Source of the DNA: Massilia niastensis DSM 21313
Lineage (GTDB): Bacteria; Pseudomonadota; Gammaproteobacteria; Burkholderiales; Burkholderiaceae_D
Length of the DNA stretch: 64,000 nucleotides
Direction: 5' to 3'
NCBI RefSeq assembly: GCF_000382345.1
Contig: NZ_KB908084.1
Location: 62,001 to 126,000, forward strand
Part shown: in pieces, positions 53,360-61,937 of the stretch
How the letters are laid out: every line of letters begins with the position of its first letter
Numbering within the stretch: the stretch's first letter is position 1
Position numbers and translations under genes: made by a program
Notes under the pieces: model-generated
What the model was told of the DNA's origin: nothing
The model's database searches: none
The model's input: only the letters and a program-made list of their open reading frames with translations

Positions 53360-55750
53360 TCAGAACTTGTGCGACAGGCGCGCAAACGCCGCGGTGCCGT
53401 TCAGGCCGAACTGCACGCTCTCGTACTTGAAGCCGTTGTCGGTCTCGTTCGGATCCTGGGTGGTCGGCTTGGCGTTGAAGATGTTGGTGCCGCCCACGGT
53501 CAGCTTGGTCTTCTCGGTGAAGGACCAGGTGAACGACAGGTCGGCCGAGGTCTTCGCTTCGTAGTGCTGGTTCGGCACCGGCGGACCCGAGAAGGTGCCC
53601 AGGGTCTGCGGGCCGAAGTGGATCAGGCGCACCGAGGTTTCGAGACGGCCATCGATGTAATCGAGGCCCAGGGTGGCCTTGCGGCGCGGCGCTCCTTCCT
53701 CGATGAACAGGCGCTCGCGCTCCGACAGCAGCACGTCCTCGAAGCCGGCCAGCGCCGCCGGTGCTTTCACGCGCTTGACTTCGGTCTTGCCGAAGTTCAT
53801 GGCGAAGAAGGTGTTCAGGCGGCCCGTGCCCAGGCTGGTGCGGTTCGATACCGTCAGGTCCAGGCCCTGGGTCTTGGTGTCCACCGAGTTCACGAAGAAC
53901 TGCGCCTGGCCCACGCCCAGCGCCTGCAGGGTCGCGCCCAGCGCCGGGTAGTTGTCGGCGTCGAAGCGGCCCGACAGCACGATGCGGTCGTCGATGTCGA
54001 TGCGGTACAGGTCGGCCGTCACCGAGGTCGACTGGGTCGGGCTCCAGGTCAGGCCCAGCGTATAGCTCTTCGACTCTTCATCCTTGAGCTGCGGGATGCC
54101 GGCGGCGTTCGCCACGCGGCCGCCGTTTGGCGCCAGCACCACGTCCAGCGGCTGGCCGCTGACGAAGTCGGTGAAGGTCGACGAGAAGAACACCTGCTGC
54201 AGCGACGGCGCGCGGAAGCCGGTGCTGGCCGAGCCGCGCAGCAGCATGGTCGGGTTCAGGCGGTAGGCGCCGGCCAGCTTGCCGGTGGTGGTCGAGCCGA
54301 AGTCCGAATAACGCTCGTGGCGCAGAGCGGTCTGCAGCTTGAACTTGTCGGTGACGTCGGTCTCGATGTCGACGTAGGCCGCGTTGCTGTGACGGTCGCT
54401 GTCGGTCTGGTCGCCCGGCTGGAAGCCCGGGAAGCCCTGGCTGCCCGCGTTGCCACCGAAGCCCACGCCGTCGGCGTCGATGTAGGAACCGGCTTCGCCG
54501 GCGAAGATCTGGTAGTTCTCGCGGCGGTGCTCGAGGCCGAAGGCCACGTTCATGCCCTTCAGGACGTCGCCGTAGAAGCGGCTGATGTCCAGGTTGGTGG
54601 TCGCCTGGCGGAACGAGAAGCCGCCCGCGTCGAAGGAGCGGGCGCTCACGCCCTGGCCGCCATTGAGCAGGTCCAGGTTCGCGATCGACGCGTTCAGGGT
54701 GTTGTTGATGTTGTACATCAGGCGGTTGTAGCCGTAGGTCTGCGACAGGTCGGCATTCCATTCGCCCACCGCCCAGCGGTAGCCCACGGTGCCCCAGCGG
54801 TCGTCGACGTCGCCGTCGATGAAGGGGACGAAGCCGTTCGGGTACATGGCGGCCGAGTTACGCGACGGGATGTCTTCCGAACCAAGGCCTTCGCGTGCGA
54901 ACGCGGCCGACGAGGCGTCGCGCTTCTGGGCGCCCGCGGTGAAGTACAGCTTGCCCGGACCGGTCGGGAATTCGCCGTTCAGGTAGAGGGTCTGGTTCTC
55001 GGCCTTGGTGTCGCCGATGATGCGCGGGTTGCCCGGCTCGGAGCGGTTCGAGCGGCCACGGTCGAGGTATTCGCCGGTGATGCCCAGCACGCCGCCGCCG
55101 ACGGCCACGCCGCAGTAGGCCGACGCCAGCCAGTTCTCGCCGTCGCCTTCGGTGTACTGGCCATAGCCGAGCACCGATTCGCAGCCCAGGTTCTTCTTCA
55201 GTTCGATGTTGATCACGCCGGCGATCGCGTCCGAGCCGTATTGCGCGGCGGCGCCGTCGCGCAGCACCTGCACGTTGCGGATCGCGAGCAGCGGGATGGC
55301 GTTCATGTCGGTGCCGGTATTGCCGCGGTTGCGCGCGCCGAACAGGTTTACCAGGGCCACCGTGTGGCGGCGCTTGCCGTTCACCAGCACCAGGGTCTGG
55401 TCCGAGCCCAGGCCGCGCAGCGCGGCCGAGTCGACCAGGTCGGCGCCGTCCGCGCCGGTCTGGCGGGTCGAGTTGAACGAGGGCGAGATATTCGTCAGCG
55501 TCTGCGCCAGGTCGAACGATCCGCCTTGTTCAGCCGCTTTCGTCATCGGGATGAAATCGACCGGCACCGGGGTGTCGATGGAGGAGGCGTTGACGCGGCG
55601 CGAACCGACCACGTTGACGCTCTGGATGTCACCGGTGATGGCCGGCGCGGTGTCCTGGGCATGCGCGACGGCGGGAAGGAATGCGGCGAGCGCGGCGCCG
55701 CCGTACAGGGCGAGCAGCACCGACTGGGGAATCAGTTTGAGTTTGAGCAC
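53360..55750 (-). CDS. TonB-dependent outer-membrane receptor
   Basis: 796 aa with GTG start and a GGAG site. A signal peptide (MLKLKLIPQSVLLALYGGAA to VAHAQ) leads to the plug domain (SFDLAQTLTNISPSFNSTRQ, ALRGLGSDQTLVLVNGKRRH, RDGAAAQYGSDAIAGVINI) and the 22-strand barrel, ending in the aromatic FARLSHKF. It imports a bulky nutrient with energy from TonB. The neighbouring GH43 enzyme makes a plant oligosaccharide possible, but an iron complex is equally possible. Confidence 0.93.
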   Translation of the reverse strand: MLKLKLIPQSVLLALYGGAALAAFLPAVAHAQDTAPAITGDIQSVNVVGSRRVNASSIDTPVPVDFIPMTKAAEQGGSFDLAQTLTNISPSFNSTRQTGADGADLVDSAALRGLGSDQTLVLVNGKRRHTVALVNLFGARNRGNTGTDMNAIPLLAIRNVQVLRDGAAAQYGSDAIAGVINIELKKNLGCESVLGYGQYTEGDGENWLASAYCGVAVGGGVLGITGEYLDRGRSNRSEPGNPRIIGDTKAENQTLYLNGEFPTGPGKLYFTAGAQKRDASSAAFAREGLGSEDIPSRNSAAMYPNGFVPFIDGDVDDRWGTVGYRWAVGEWNADLSQTYGYNRLMYNINNTLNASIANLDLLNGGQGVSARSFDAGGFSFRQATTNLDISRFYGDVLKGMNVAFGLEHRRENYQIFAGEAGSYIDADGVGFGGNAGSQGFPGFQPGDQTDSDRHSNAAYVDIETDVTDKFKLQTALRHERYSDFGSTTTGKLAGAYRLNPTMLLRGSASTGFRAPSLQQVFFSSTFTDFVSGQPLDVVLAPNGGRVANAAGIPQLKDEESKSYTLGLTWSPTQSTSVTADLYRIDIDDRIVLSGRFDADNYPALGATLQALGVGQAQFFVNSVDTKTQGLDLTVSNRTSLGTGRLNTFFAMNFGKTEVKRVKAPAALAGFEDVLLSERERLFIEEGAPRRKATLGLDYIDGRLETSVRLIHFGPQTLGTFSGPPVPNQHYEAKTSADLSFTWSFTEKTKLTVGGTNIFNAKPTTQDPNETDNGFKYESVQFGLNGTAAFARLSHKF

Positions 55751-55915
55751 AGATTTTCTCCGGGGGAAAAGTGAATACTAATCAATTGACTCTTCGTCCA
55801 CCACCGGAGTTGTCGTATTAACACAACGATGTAATTACATAACCTGCGTTTATTCGACTAAGTATGACAATTTTTAGACAAAGCGCATTGTCTCAATCCG
55901 TTCTACGTCCAAAAA

Positions 55916-56019
55916 AACGCGGCGCCGGTTTTCATCAGTCGCCACGCTTCGATGAGGGCGCGCGGATGTTGACGCCGTGCTGCCGGTCATATCAAGGCTT
56001 CTACGGCTTCCTTCTGCCA
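55916..56019 (+). repeat. Decayed duplicate of the M61 gene 3' end and terminator
   Basis: About 100 bp that align with 59036-59140, the last codons, stop and terminator hairpin of the M61 peptidase gene, with roughly one difference every five or six bases (for example GGCGCCGGTT, CGATGAGGG, TGCCGGT, CTTCCTTC are shared). In this copy the hairpin is mispaired and no gene is attached. Confidence 0.7.
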
Positions 56020-56089
56020 CACCAGGATGTGGCATTCGGGGTCAGGTCTGTCATTCGGACATGGACGCCCAACACTTGCGAAATCTCAG

Positions 56090-57549
56090 CTCGACTTGGT
56101 CCATTTATGCCGCGTAGCAGACCGTTTCCGTCAGGCGGTCGAACAAGGCGCGCGGGATTTTCACCATGTCGCGCCGATGTTCCGACCCTTCATCAATCCA
56201 TTCACTCCATAACGAGCGGCGTACCAGGGCGATGGTGTCGGAGAACGTGGGGCTGTCTTTTGCGTACCACGCGGCATGCCGGGTCATCAGGCTGCCCTGT
56301 GGCAGCAACTGCCTGGCCGTCAAGACCACGATCGAATACAGCGCCAGGATCACCGGCGTGCTGCATGCGATGGCACGGTCGGACCATTGCCGCTGTGTTT
56401 CCATGCCCAGGTGCGCACGTGCCTCTTCGAAGGTGACCTCGACCTGCCAGCGGCGGATGAACCAGGCCAGGATCTGCTCAGGTTCGGCAGTCTCGTCGGT
56501 GCAGAGGAACGCCTGCGGCTCAAGCTTGCGTTGCGCATCGCGCACCAGGACCCAGCGCAGCGGCACGACCGGCATGCCACCGCGATACCAGACGGCGGTC
56601 CCCGTGGCGATCTCGACGGCCTTGTTGCCCTGGCCATACCATTGGGACAGGGTCACGCCGCGCCACCGGGTGGCCTTGGATGTCGATACCGCTTTCAGCG
56701 TCGGCTGGCGCGGTCCCTTGCATCGCGGCCGCCCGCGCGTGCCGGGTACACGCTGGGGCGCCGGATCGTACAGCGTCGCGTCGAGCCGCAGGCGGGTGAC
56801 GATGCAGAGCTTGTGGCGTACCGCATTGAGCAATTCCAGGGCCGCGAAGCTGCTGTCGGCGACGACCACGATGGGCCGTTCACGCACCCAGCGCCTGACC
56901 ATCAACAGCAATTGCCGGGCGCGGTCGGTGAGCCTGTTGGGATGCCGTCCCCGCTTCAGATAATAACGCTCGGACGGCGCCAGCACCGAGCAGAAGGGCA
57001 GTGCCCAACAGCGCCTGGCCCATGGAATCGGCGCAACGAGCATCAGGCACAACCAGCGAAAACCGCTGGCCTTGACGAAATGACCGAGGCCCGATCGCAC
57101 CGGATCGCGGTAAATGCCTCTGGCGGCTATCTTGGCTCCGCGGCGCCGCTCGATCGTATCGTCCAGCGCCATGAGCAAGGGACCATCCGGCACGAACGCC
57201 TCGATCAGCATTCCCAGCAAACGCCGGCTCGCAGCCAATGTCGACCATTTGACGCGGTTCAGTACCCGGTGATACTTCTGGAATTGCCGTTCCTGCGACA
57301 AGCCCATGACGCGCAGCACGGCACTGACCGTGCGTGGCCCGACCGCCAGGATCGCTCCGGCCAACAATACCTGTGCCAGCGGCCAGGCACGCTTGGAAAA
57401 CACATCGGACAATCCTACAATGGCTCTCGTAAGCCCGGATGAAATAGTTGCCACGATTAACCTCTCTGCCAGGATCGGTCAATCGGTAACTATACATTCG
57501 GGCTTGCCTTTTTCTGCGCGCGTATTCCTCTCAAATGGACAAAGTCGAG
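56090..57549 (-). mobile_element. 1460-bp insertion sequence, IS701/IS4-like
   Basis: Ends are CTCGACTTGGTCCATTT and, inverted, CTCGACTTTGTCCATTT (16 of 17 match). The IS is flanked by the 5-bp target duplication CTCAG at 56085-56089 and 57550-57554. The uninterrupted MITE half at 6011-6107 has a single CTCAG at this place, proving the ends. It carries one transposase gene on the minus strand. Confidence 0.93.
56105..57454 (-). CDS. DDE transposase of the IS
   Basis: 449 aa, GTG start, intact. DDE residues are likely in LMALDDTIERR (first D), IVVVADSSFAALEL (second D) and WQVEVTFEEARAHLG (E), as in DDE_5/IS701-like transposases of the IS4 superfamily. IS701 elements usually make 4-bp duplications, whereas this insertion shows 5 bp, so the family label is provisional. 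The reading frame is complete, so the IS may still be active. Confidence 0.88.
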   Translation of the reverse strand: MATISSGLTRAIVGLSDVFSKRAWPLAQVLLAGAILAVGPRTVSAVLRVMGLSQERQFQKYHRVLNRVKWSTLAASRRLLGMLIEAFVPDGPLLMALDDTIERRRGAKIAARGIYRDPVRSGLGHFVKASGFRWLCLMLVAPIPWARRCWALPFCSVLAPSERYYLKRGRHPNRLTDRARQLLLMVRRWVRERPIVVVADSSFAALELLNAVRHKLCIVTRLRLDATLYDPAPQRVPGTRGRPRCKGPRQPTLKAVSTSKATRWRGVTLSQWYGQGNKAVEIATGTAVWYRGGMPVVPLRWVLVRDAQRKLEPQAFLCTDETAEPEQILAWFIRRWQVEVTFEEARAHLGMETQRQWSDRAIACSTPVILALYSIVVLTARQLLPQGSLMTRHAAWYAKDSPTFSDTIALVRRSLWSEWIDEGSEHRRDMVKIPRALFDRLTETVCYAA

Positions 57550-57806
57550 CTCAGAACGGTGTTAAGTATGCTGAGACTTTTTCCTCTTTCCGACATGGTC
57601 GTGATACGCGGTTTCGATGATAAATGTGAGCCAAACATTGACGAGTTTGGGATAAACGAACCAGCATTTTGAGATAGAGCAAAGGTGCTTGCTCGGTGTC
57701 CGAATGACAGACCTGACCCTGACCCTTCCCCACATGACAATTTTCAGACAAAAGCTCCTCAGCGGCCATCGGATTTCGGCGCAATGCGCAGGTCTGCGCA
57801 GCCGCA

Positions 57807-58927
57807 TCAAGCCAGGCGATAGTCCCGAATGACGTCCGGATCCGGTTCGATGCCGAGCCCGGGGCCTTGCGGCACGGCGATGGCGCCATGCCTGGGCAGG
57901 ATGGCGTCGCCGTACAATTGCGCTTCCAGGTCGAGGTAGCGCCACTCGAGCAGCGCATTCGGGCCTCCCCATGCGGCGCTGGCATGGACGCTGGCCAGCA
58001 GGCCGGGGCCGTCGTAGAACGAGTGCACCATCACGGTGGCGTTGTGTGCGGCGGCCAGCGCGAAGACCTTGCGCAATTCCGTGATCCCGCCCATTTTCGC
58101 TGGACTCGGTTGCACGAAATCGACGGCCCGCGCCCCCAGCAGATGCTGGAAATCGATCAGGGTCGAGGCATTTTCGCCGGCGCGACCGGGATGCCTCCTT
58201 CCCGGCGCACCTGTGCCAGGCCCTCATGGTTTTCGGGCGGCCATACCGGTTCTTCCAGCCAGTGCAAGTCATAGGGACGCAGCGCACGGGCCATGTCCAG
58301 CGCCTCGCGCACCGTCCATGGGCAGTTCACGTCGAGGGCGATCCGCACATCTTCTCCGGCAGCCTCGCGCGCGGCCCGTACACAGTCGAGCCGCACCTCA
58401 TGCAGCTTGATATGCCGGTAGCCGTCGAGCAGTGCACGGCCGGTGTTTTGCCTGACGAGCTCCGGATCCGTGTAGCGGATCAAGCTTGCATAGCAGGGCA
58501 GGCTGGCCGCGTCGCTGCCGCCCAGCAGTCGATGAAGCGGCTGGCCGCACGCCTTGCTGGCCAGGTCCCACAGGGCGATATCGAGCGCCGACAGGCCGAA
58601 CATGAGCGCGCCGCTTCGACCATAGACATGCAGGGCCGCCTGGAGCTCATGCATCAGCTTTTCGATCGGCACGGCATGGCGTCCGATGCAAAGCGGTGCA
58701 ATCGCATGGTCGATGGCGGCCTTCACGACCAAGGCGGTGCCCAGGCCAAAGCTCTCTCCCCATCCGACACGCCCCTGGTCCGTGCTGAGCTTGACGATCA
58801 GCGCATCGACCGTCTTCAAGCCCTTTCCACCCCATGGGCCGGCATCCGCCGTGCCTCCCGCGGTGAAGGGGATACGCAAGGGAATGGCTTCTATGGCGGT
58901 TATTAGTCCATCAGCATGAGGGTCCAT
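57807..58927 (-). pseudogene. Frameshifted enolase-superfamily (mandelate racemase/muconate lactonizing-like) gene
   Basis: Start MDPHADGLITAIEAIPLRIP. The barrel shows HIKLHE (catalytic Lys), ALDVNCPW and LEEPV (metal ligands). At about 58180 one G is missing after GIPVA, so the frame ends early at AKMPRP; in the next frame the protein continues as GENAS.. and QPSPAKMGGITELRKVF, ending DPDVIRDYRLA at 57807. Restoring one base gives about 373 aa, normal length. It is either a recent pseudogene or an assembly error. Sugar-acid dehydratase or racemase activity would be expected for the intact enzyme. Confidence 0.85.
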
Positions 58928-59035
58928 GGCGGCGCGCCTCCCGGTTGCCGTGATCGTGACGAGAATTTCAGCATAGATGGAGGCCGCCAAATGTCCAGCG
59001 CATGGCGGTACAGGGATGCGGCGCCTGCAAAGACA

Positions 59036-59070
59036 AACCGCGGCGCCGGTTGTCACCAGTCGCCGCGGTT
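59036..59070 (-). terminator. Terminator of the M61 peptidase gene
   Basis: Perfect 10-bp inverted repeat AACCGCGGCG/CGCCGCGGTT with a 15-nt loop, followed on the transcribed strand by TGTCTTTG. It lies about 40 nt after the peptidase stop. Confidence 0.75.
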
Positions 59071-59111
59071 CGATGAGGGGGCGCGGGTGTCACGCCGCGC
59101 TGCCGGTTACA

Positions 59112-60929
59112 TCAGGGCTTCTTCGGCTCTTCCTTCGGCCAGGCCATGCCCAGCCAGGACGCGTTCAGCGCCTTCTGCGGCTCGTCCGCCTTGTCCAGCG
59201 CCTTCAGCTTGAGCTTGCCCTTGGCCTGCAGCACCGGCGCGACCTGGAGCTCGCGCAGTTCGTCGCGGCGGAACAGGTGCAGCTTGAACGGACCCGCCTT
59301 CGACAGCGACATCTTGTCCGACAAATCCTTCGCCGATACGCGCAGGCCGTTCACGGCAACCAGCACGTCGCCGGACACCACGCCCGCCTTCCACGCCGGG
59401 CTGTCGCGCTCGACCACGGTCACGACGGCCGGGTCGCTGCCTTCGCGCACGGTCCAGCCGGCCCACCATTCGTCCTTCTGTTCCTGGTCCTTCGGCACGT
59501 CGACCAGGCGCTGCAGGCCGACCTGTCCGAGCAGCTTGTCGAACGGGATCTCGGCGGTGCCGTCGACGTACTGGCTCCACCAGCCGCTCCAGTCCTGGCC
59601 GCTGACCTGGCGCAGCGCCGCCAGCACGGCCGGCACGTCGTAGCCGCCCTGGGCCACCGAGTGCTTCTCGTACAGGATGCGGTGCATGTCCTCCAGGCCC
59701 TTGGCGCCCTTGGTCTGGCGGCGCAGCTCGATGTCCATCATCAGCGCCAGCAGCTGGCCCTTGGAGTAGATGTTGACCGAGGCGTTGCGCGCGCGCTCGC
59801 CGCCGACCGCGATCCATTCGTCGAAGCTGGCGTCGGCCGCGCTCTGCTGGAAGCGGCCCGGCTGGTGCAGGTAGTCGTCGATCTGCTTCGCATACTCTTC
59901 CATGAATTCGTCGCGCTTCTGCAGGCCGGCGCGCAGCACGATCATCTCGTCGAAGTAGGAGGTGTGGCCCTCGGCGATCCACAGCAGGCGGTTGTAGTTC
60001 TCGTTCTGGTAGTCGTAGGGCACCATCTCCTTCGGACGGTAGGCCTTCACGTTCCAGGTGTGGAAGAACTCGTGCGCCGACACTTTCAGGAAGTCGAGGT
60101 AGCCCTTGCGCGAGGCGAAGGTCCAGCGCGGCTTCTGGATGACGGTGGAGTTCACGTGCTCGGTGGCGCCGCCGGCGTTGTCGGTGGCGTGCACGATGAA
60201 CAGGTAGCGCTTGAACGGGTAGCTGCCGCCATACAGCTTGGCGCCTTCGGCCACGATCTTCTTCAGGTCGGCCATCATCTGCTTGCCGTCGTGGTTGCCA
60301 CGGCCCCAGATTGCCAGCTCGATCGTGCGGCCGTCCACGGCATCGGTGTAGAACTCGTGGACGCCGGTCTCGATCGGCGAGTCGATCAGCACGTCGTAGT
60401 TCGGCGCGACGAAGCAGTGGCCGCAGGCGCCGGCGTCCATGCCCGAGCGCGACTGCCAGCCTTGCGGCACGTCGAGCCTGACCTTGACCGGCTCGTTGCG
60501 GAAGGGCGCGGCGTAGACGAACACGCCGCTGGCGTCCAGGTAGGCGTGGGTGTCGTCGATATGGCGGGTGCGTTCGGCCAGCAGGTTGGCATACAGCTCG
60601 TACTGCACCGTCACCGTGTCGCCCGGTTTCGTGTCGACCGTCCAGGTGCCCTTGTCGCTCTTCGCCACCGGCAGCGCCTGGCCCTTGGCGTCGAAGGCCT
60701 TGAACAGGCGCACGCCGTTGGCCAGGTTCAGCACCTGGTAGCGGCCGGTGCGCCAGTTCGGCATCTGCACTTCCAGCTTGTTGCCGGATGCGGCAGGGAA
60801 GGTGGCGCGCACCTCGGCCAGGTGCTGGGCGGCGTCGGTGATGCGCAGCTGGTAGTCGACGTCAGCGTGCGCGGGCGCGGCGCCGAGCAGGGCCAGGGGG
60901 AGGGCGTAGGCAAGGAATGTTGGTTTCAT
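59112..60929 (-). CDS. M61-family glycyl aminopeptidase-like protein with PDZ domain
   Basis: 605 aa after start MKPTFLAYALPLALLGAAPA, a signal peptide cut near HADVDYQL. The zinc site is HEFFH in VSAHEFFHTWNVKAYRPKEM, with the downstream Glu in LLWIAEGHTSYFDEM. A PDZ domain occupies about residues 465-530 (PAVVTVVERDSPAWKAGVVS). M61 peptidases act in the periplasm on glycine- or alanine-terminated peptides. A decayed copy of its 3' end lies at 55916-56019. Confidence 0.9.
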   Translation of the reverse strand: MKPTFLAYALPLALLGAAPAHADVDYQLRITDAAQHLAEVRATFPAASGNKLEVQMPNWRTGRYQVLNLANGVRLFKAFDAKGQALPVAKSDKGTWTVDTKPGDTVTVQYELYANLLAERTRHIDDTHAYLDASGVFVYAAPFRNEPVKVRLDVPQGWQSRSGMDAGACGHCFVAPNYDVLIDSPIETGVHEFYTDAVDGRTIELAIWGRGNHDGKQMMADLKKIVAEGAKLYGGSYPFKRYLFIVHATDNAGGATEHVNSTVIQKPRWTFASRKGYLDFLKVSAHEFFHTWNVKAYRPKEMVPYDYQNENYNRLLWIAEGHTSYFDEMIVLRAGLQKRDEFMEEYAKQIDDYLHQPGRFQQSAADASFDEWIAVGGERARNASVNIYSKGQLLALMMDIELRRQTKGAKGLEDMHRILYEKHSVAQGGYDVPAVLAALRQVSGQDWSGWWSQYVDGTAEIPFDKLLGQVGLQRLVDVPKDQEQKDEWWAGWTVREGSDPAVVTVVERDSPAWKAGVVSGDVLVAVNGLRVSAKDLSDKMSLSKAGPFKLHLFRRDELRELQVAPVLQAKGKLKLKALDKADEPQKALNASWLGMAWPKEEPKKP

Positions 60930-61038
60930 GTCCAGAATGGATGGGCTCAGGTAACAGTGCGCGGAAGTGTATGCCACCTGAGGCGCTTAGGCCAGCGTTA
61001 ACGTTGCCTGTAGGTACGTTGCCAACATGCGCTCCTTG

Positions 61039-61839
61039 TCAGGCAGGCTGGGCCTGCCCCCCGACCAGGATATCGCCACCCTCGGTGCGCGTGCGGATCA
61101 GGCAGGAGCGTCCCGTTGCACGGCCCTGCAGCAGCGTGATGCCGCGGCCCAGCAGCGCAGTCAGGGCGCCGGCCGCCACGCCCGTGGCGCTGTCCTCCAG
61201 CGCCGGGTCGAGGTGGTTGAAGTTGCGGCCCTCGAAGCGGCCGTCGTCCAGCTCGCAGTAGACGTAGCAGCCGTTCACGCCCGCTTCCTTGCCCCAGGCG
61301 GCAAGCGCCGGCAGGTCGGGCGCCAGGCCATGCAGGGTGGCCGCATCCGCCACCTGGACCAGCAGCTTCGGGCTGCCGACCGAGGCCACGCGCGGCGGCG
61401 CGAGCGGCGCCAGCCCGGGCGCGGCCAGCAGGCGTGCGAGCAGGGCGGGCGCCGGTAGCGGCTGCGGCGCATCCTGCGCCTGCAGGCGCACGAAGACCTC
61501 GCCGCCGGTGCTGGCAAGTGCGCCGGCAAGTTCGAGCCGCTGGCCGCGCATGGCCGTCTTCACCGCCAGCCGTGCGCCGGCGCCGTGGCGCATGAACAGC
61601 CGCTTCGCCACGGCCAGGGTCGCGTGCAGGCACAGGGGACTGCGCATGTGCGGATAGAAGAAGTCGACCACGGCCGCCACGCCGGGGCCGTCGGCGGGAT
61701 CGATCCAGACGCAGGTCGTGTTGCGCTCGCGCGCAAAGGCCTGGCGCGCGTCAAGGGACGACGGATCGTCCTCGATCACCAGGGCCGGGTTGCCGTCGCC
61801 GGCGTGCTCGCCGAAGCAGCGGAAGGCGTGAATCTGCAT
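61039..61839 (-). CDS. PhzF-family isomerase-like protein
   Basis: 266 aa. MQIHAFRCFGEHAGDGNPAL is the PhzF N-terminus, with the conserved GNP. The catalytic Glu is probably in FARERNTTCVWI. The two-fold diaminopimelate-epimerase-like fold is completed by DFFYPHMRSPLCLHATLAVA and the C-terminal NHLDPALEDSATGVAAGALT. No phenazine genes are nearby, so it is a PhzF-like protein of unknown substrate. Divergent from dnaE2. Confidence 0.85.
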   Translation of the reverse strand: MQIHAFRCFGEHAGDGNPALVIEDDPSSLDARQAFARERNTTCVWIDPADGPGVAAVVDFFYPHMRSPLCLHATLAVAKRLFMRHGAGARLAVKTAMRGQRLELAGALASTGGEVFVRLQAQDAPQPLPAPALLARLLAAPGLAPLAPPRVASVGSPKLLVQVADAATLHGLAPDLPALAAWGKEAGVNGCYVYCELDDGRFEGRNFNHLDPALEDSATGVAAGALTALLGRGITLLQGRATGRSCLIRTRTEGGDILVGGQAQPA

Positions 61840-61872
61840 GTGTTTCCCTTGTCGGACACGGTTGCTCGGTTA

Positions 61873-61892
61873 TACTGTGTTTTTATACAGTA
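61873..61892. promoter_or_regulatory. LexA (SOS) box upstream of dnaE2
   Basis: TACTGTGTTTTTATACAGTA has the CTG-N10-CAG core and near-consensus flanks, and shares 16 of 20 bases with the imuA box at 29739-29758. It ends 45 nt before the dnaE2 start and lies between dnaE2 and the divergent PhzF gene. Confidence 0.9.
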
Positions 61893-61937
61893 TTGCTGTT
61901 CTATCCAGCATTCTAGCCCAGCCTTTGCCTATCGACC

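Larger units (their letters stand above)
56039..57719. repeat. MITE-like element interrupted by an insertion sequence
   Basis: Perfect 23-bp terminal inverted repeats lie at 56039-56061 (beginning GGGTCAGGTCTGTCATTCGG) and 57697-57719. Without the IS and one copy of its target duplication the element is 216 bp, noncoding. Partial copies lie at 6011-6107 and 8194-8314. The size, inverted ends and dispersed copies fit a MITE. Confidence 0.85.

Noticed and set aside
53369-55774. 801-codon plus-strand frame opposite the TonB receptor
   Set aside because: No family motifs and exact complementarity to a well-supported receptor gene.
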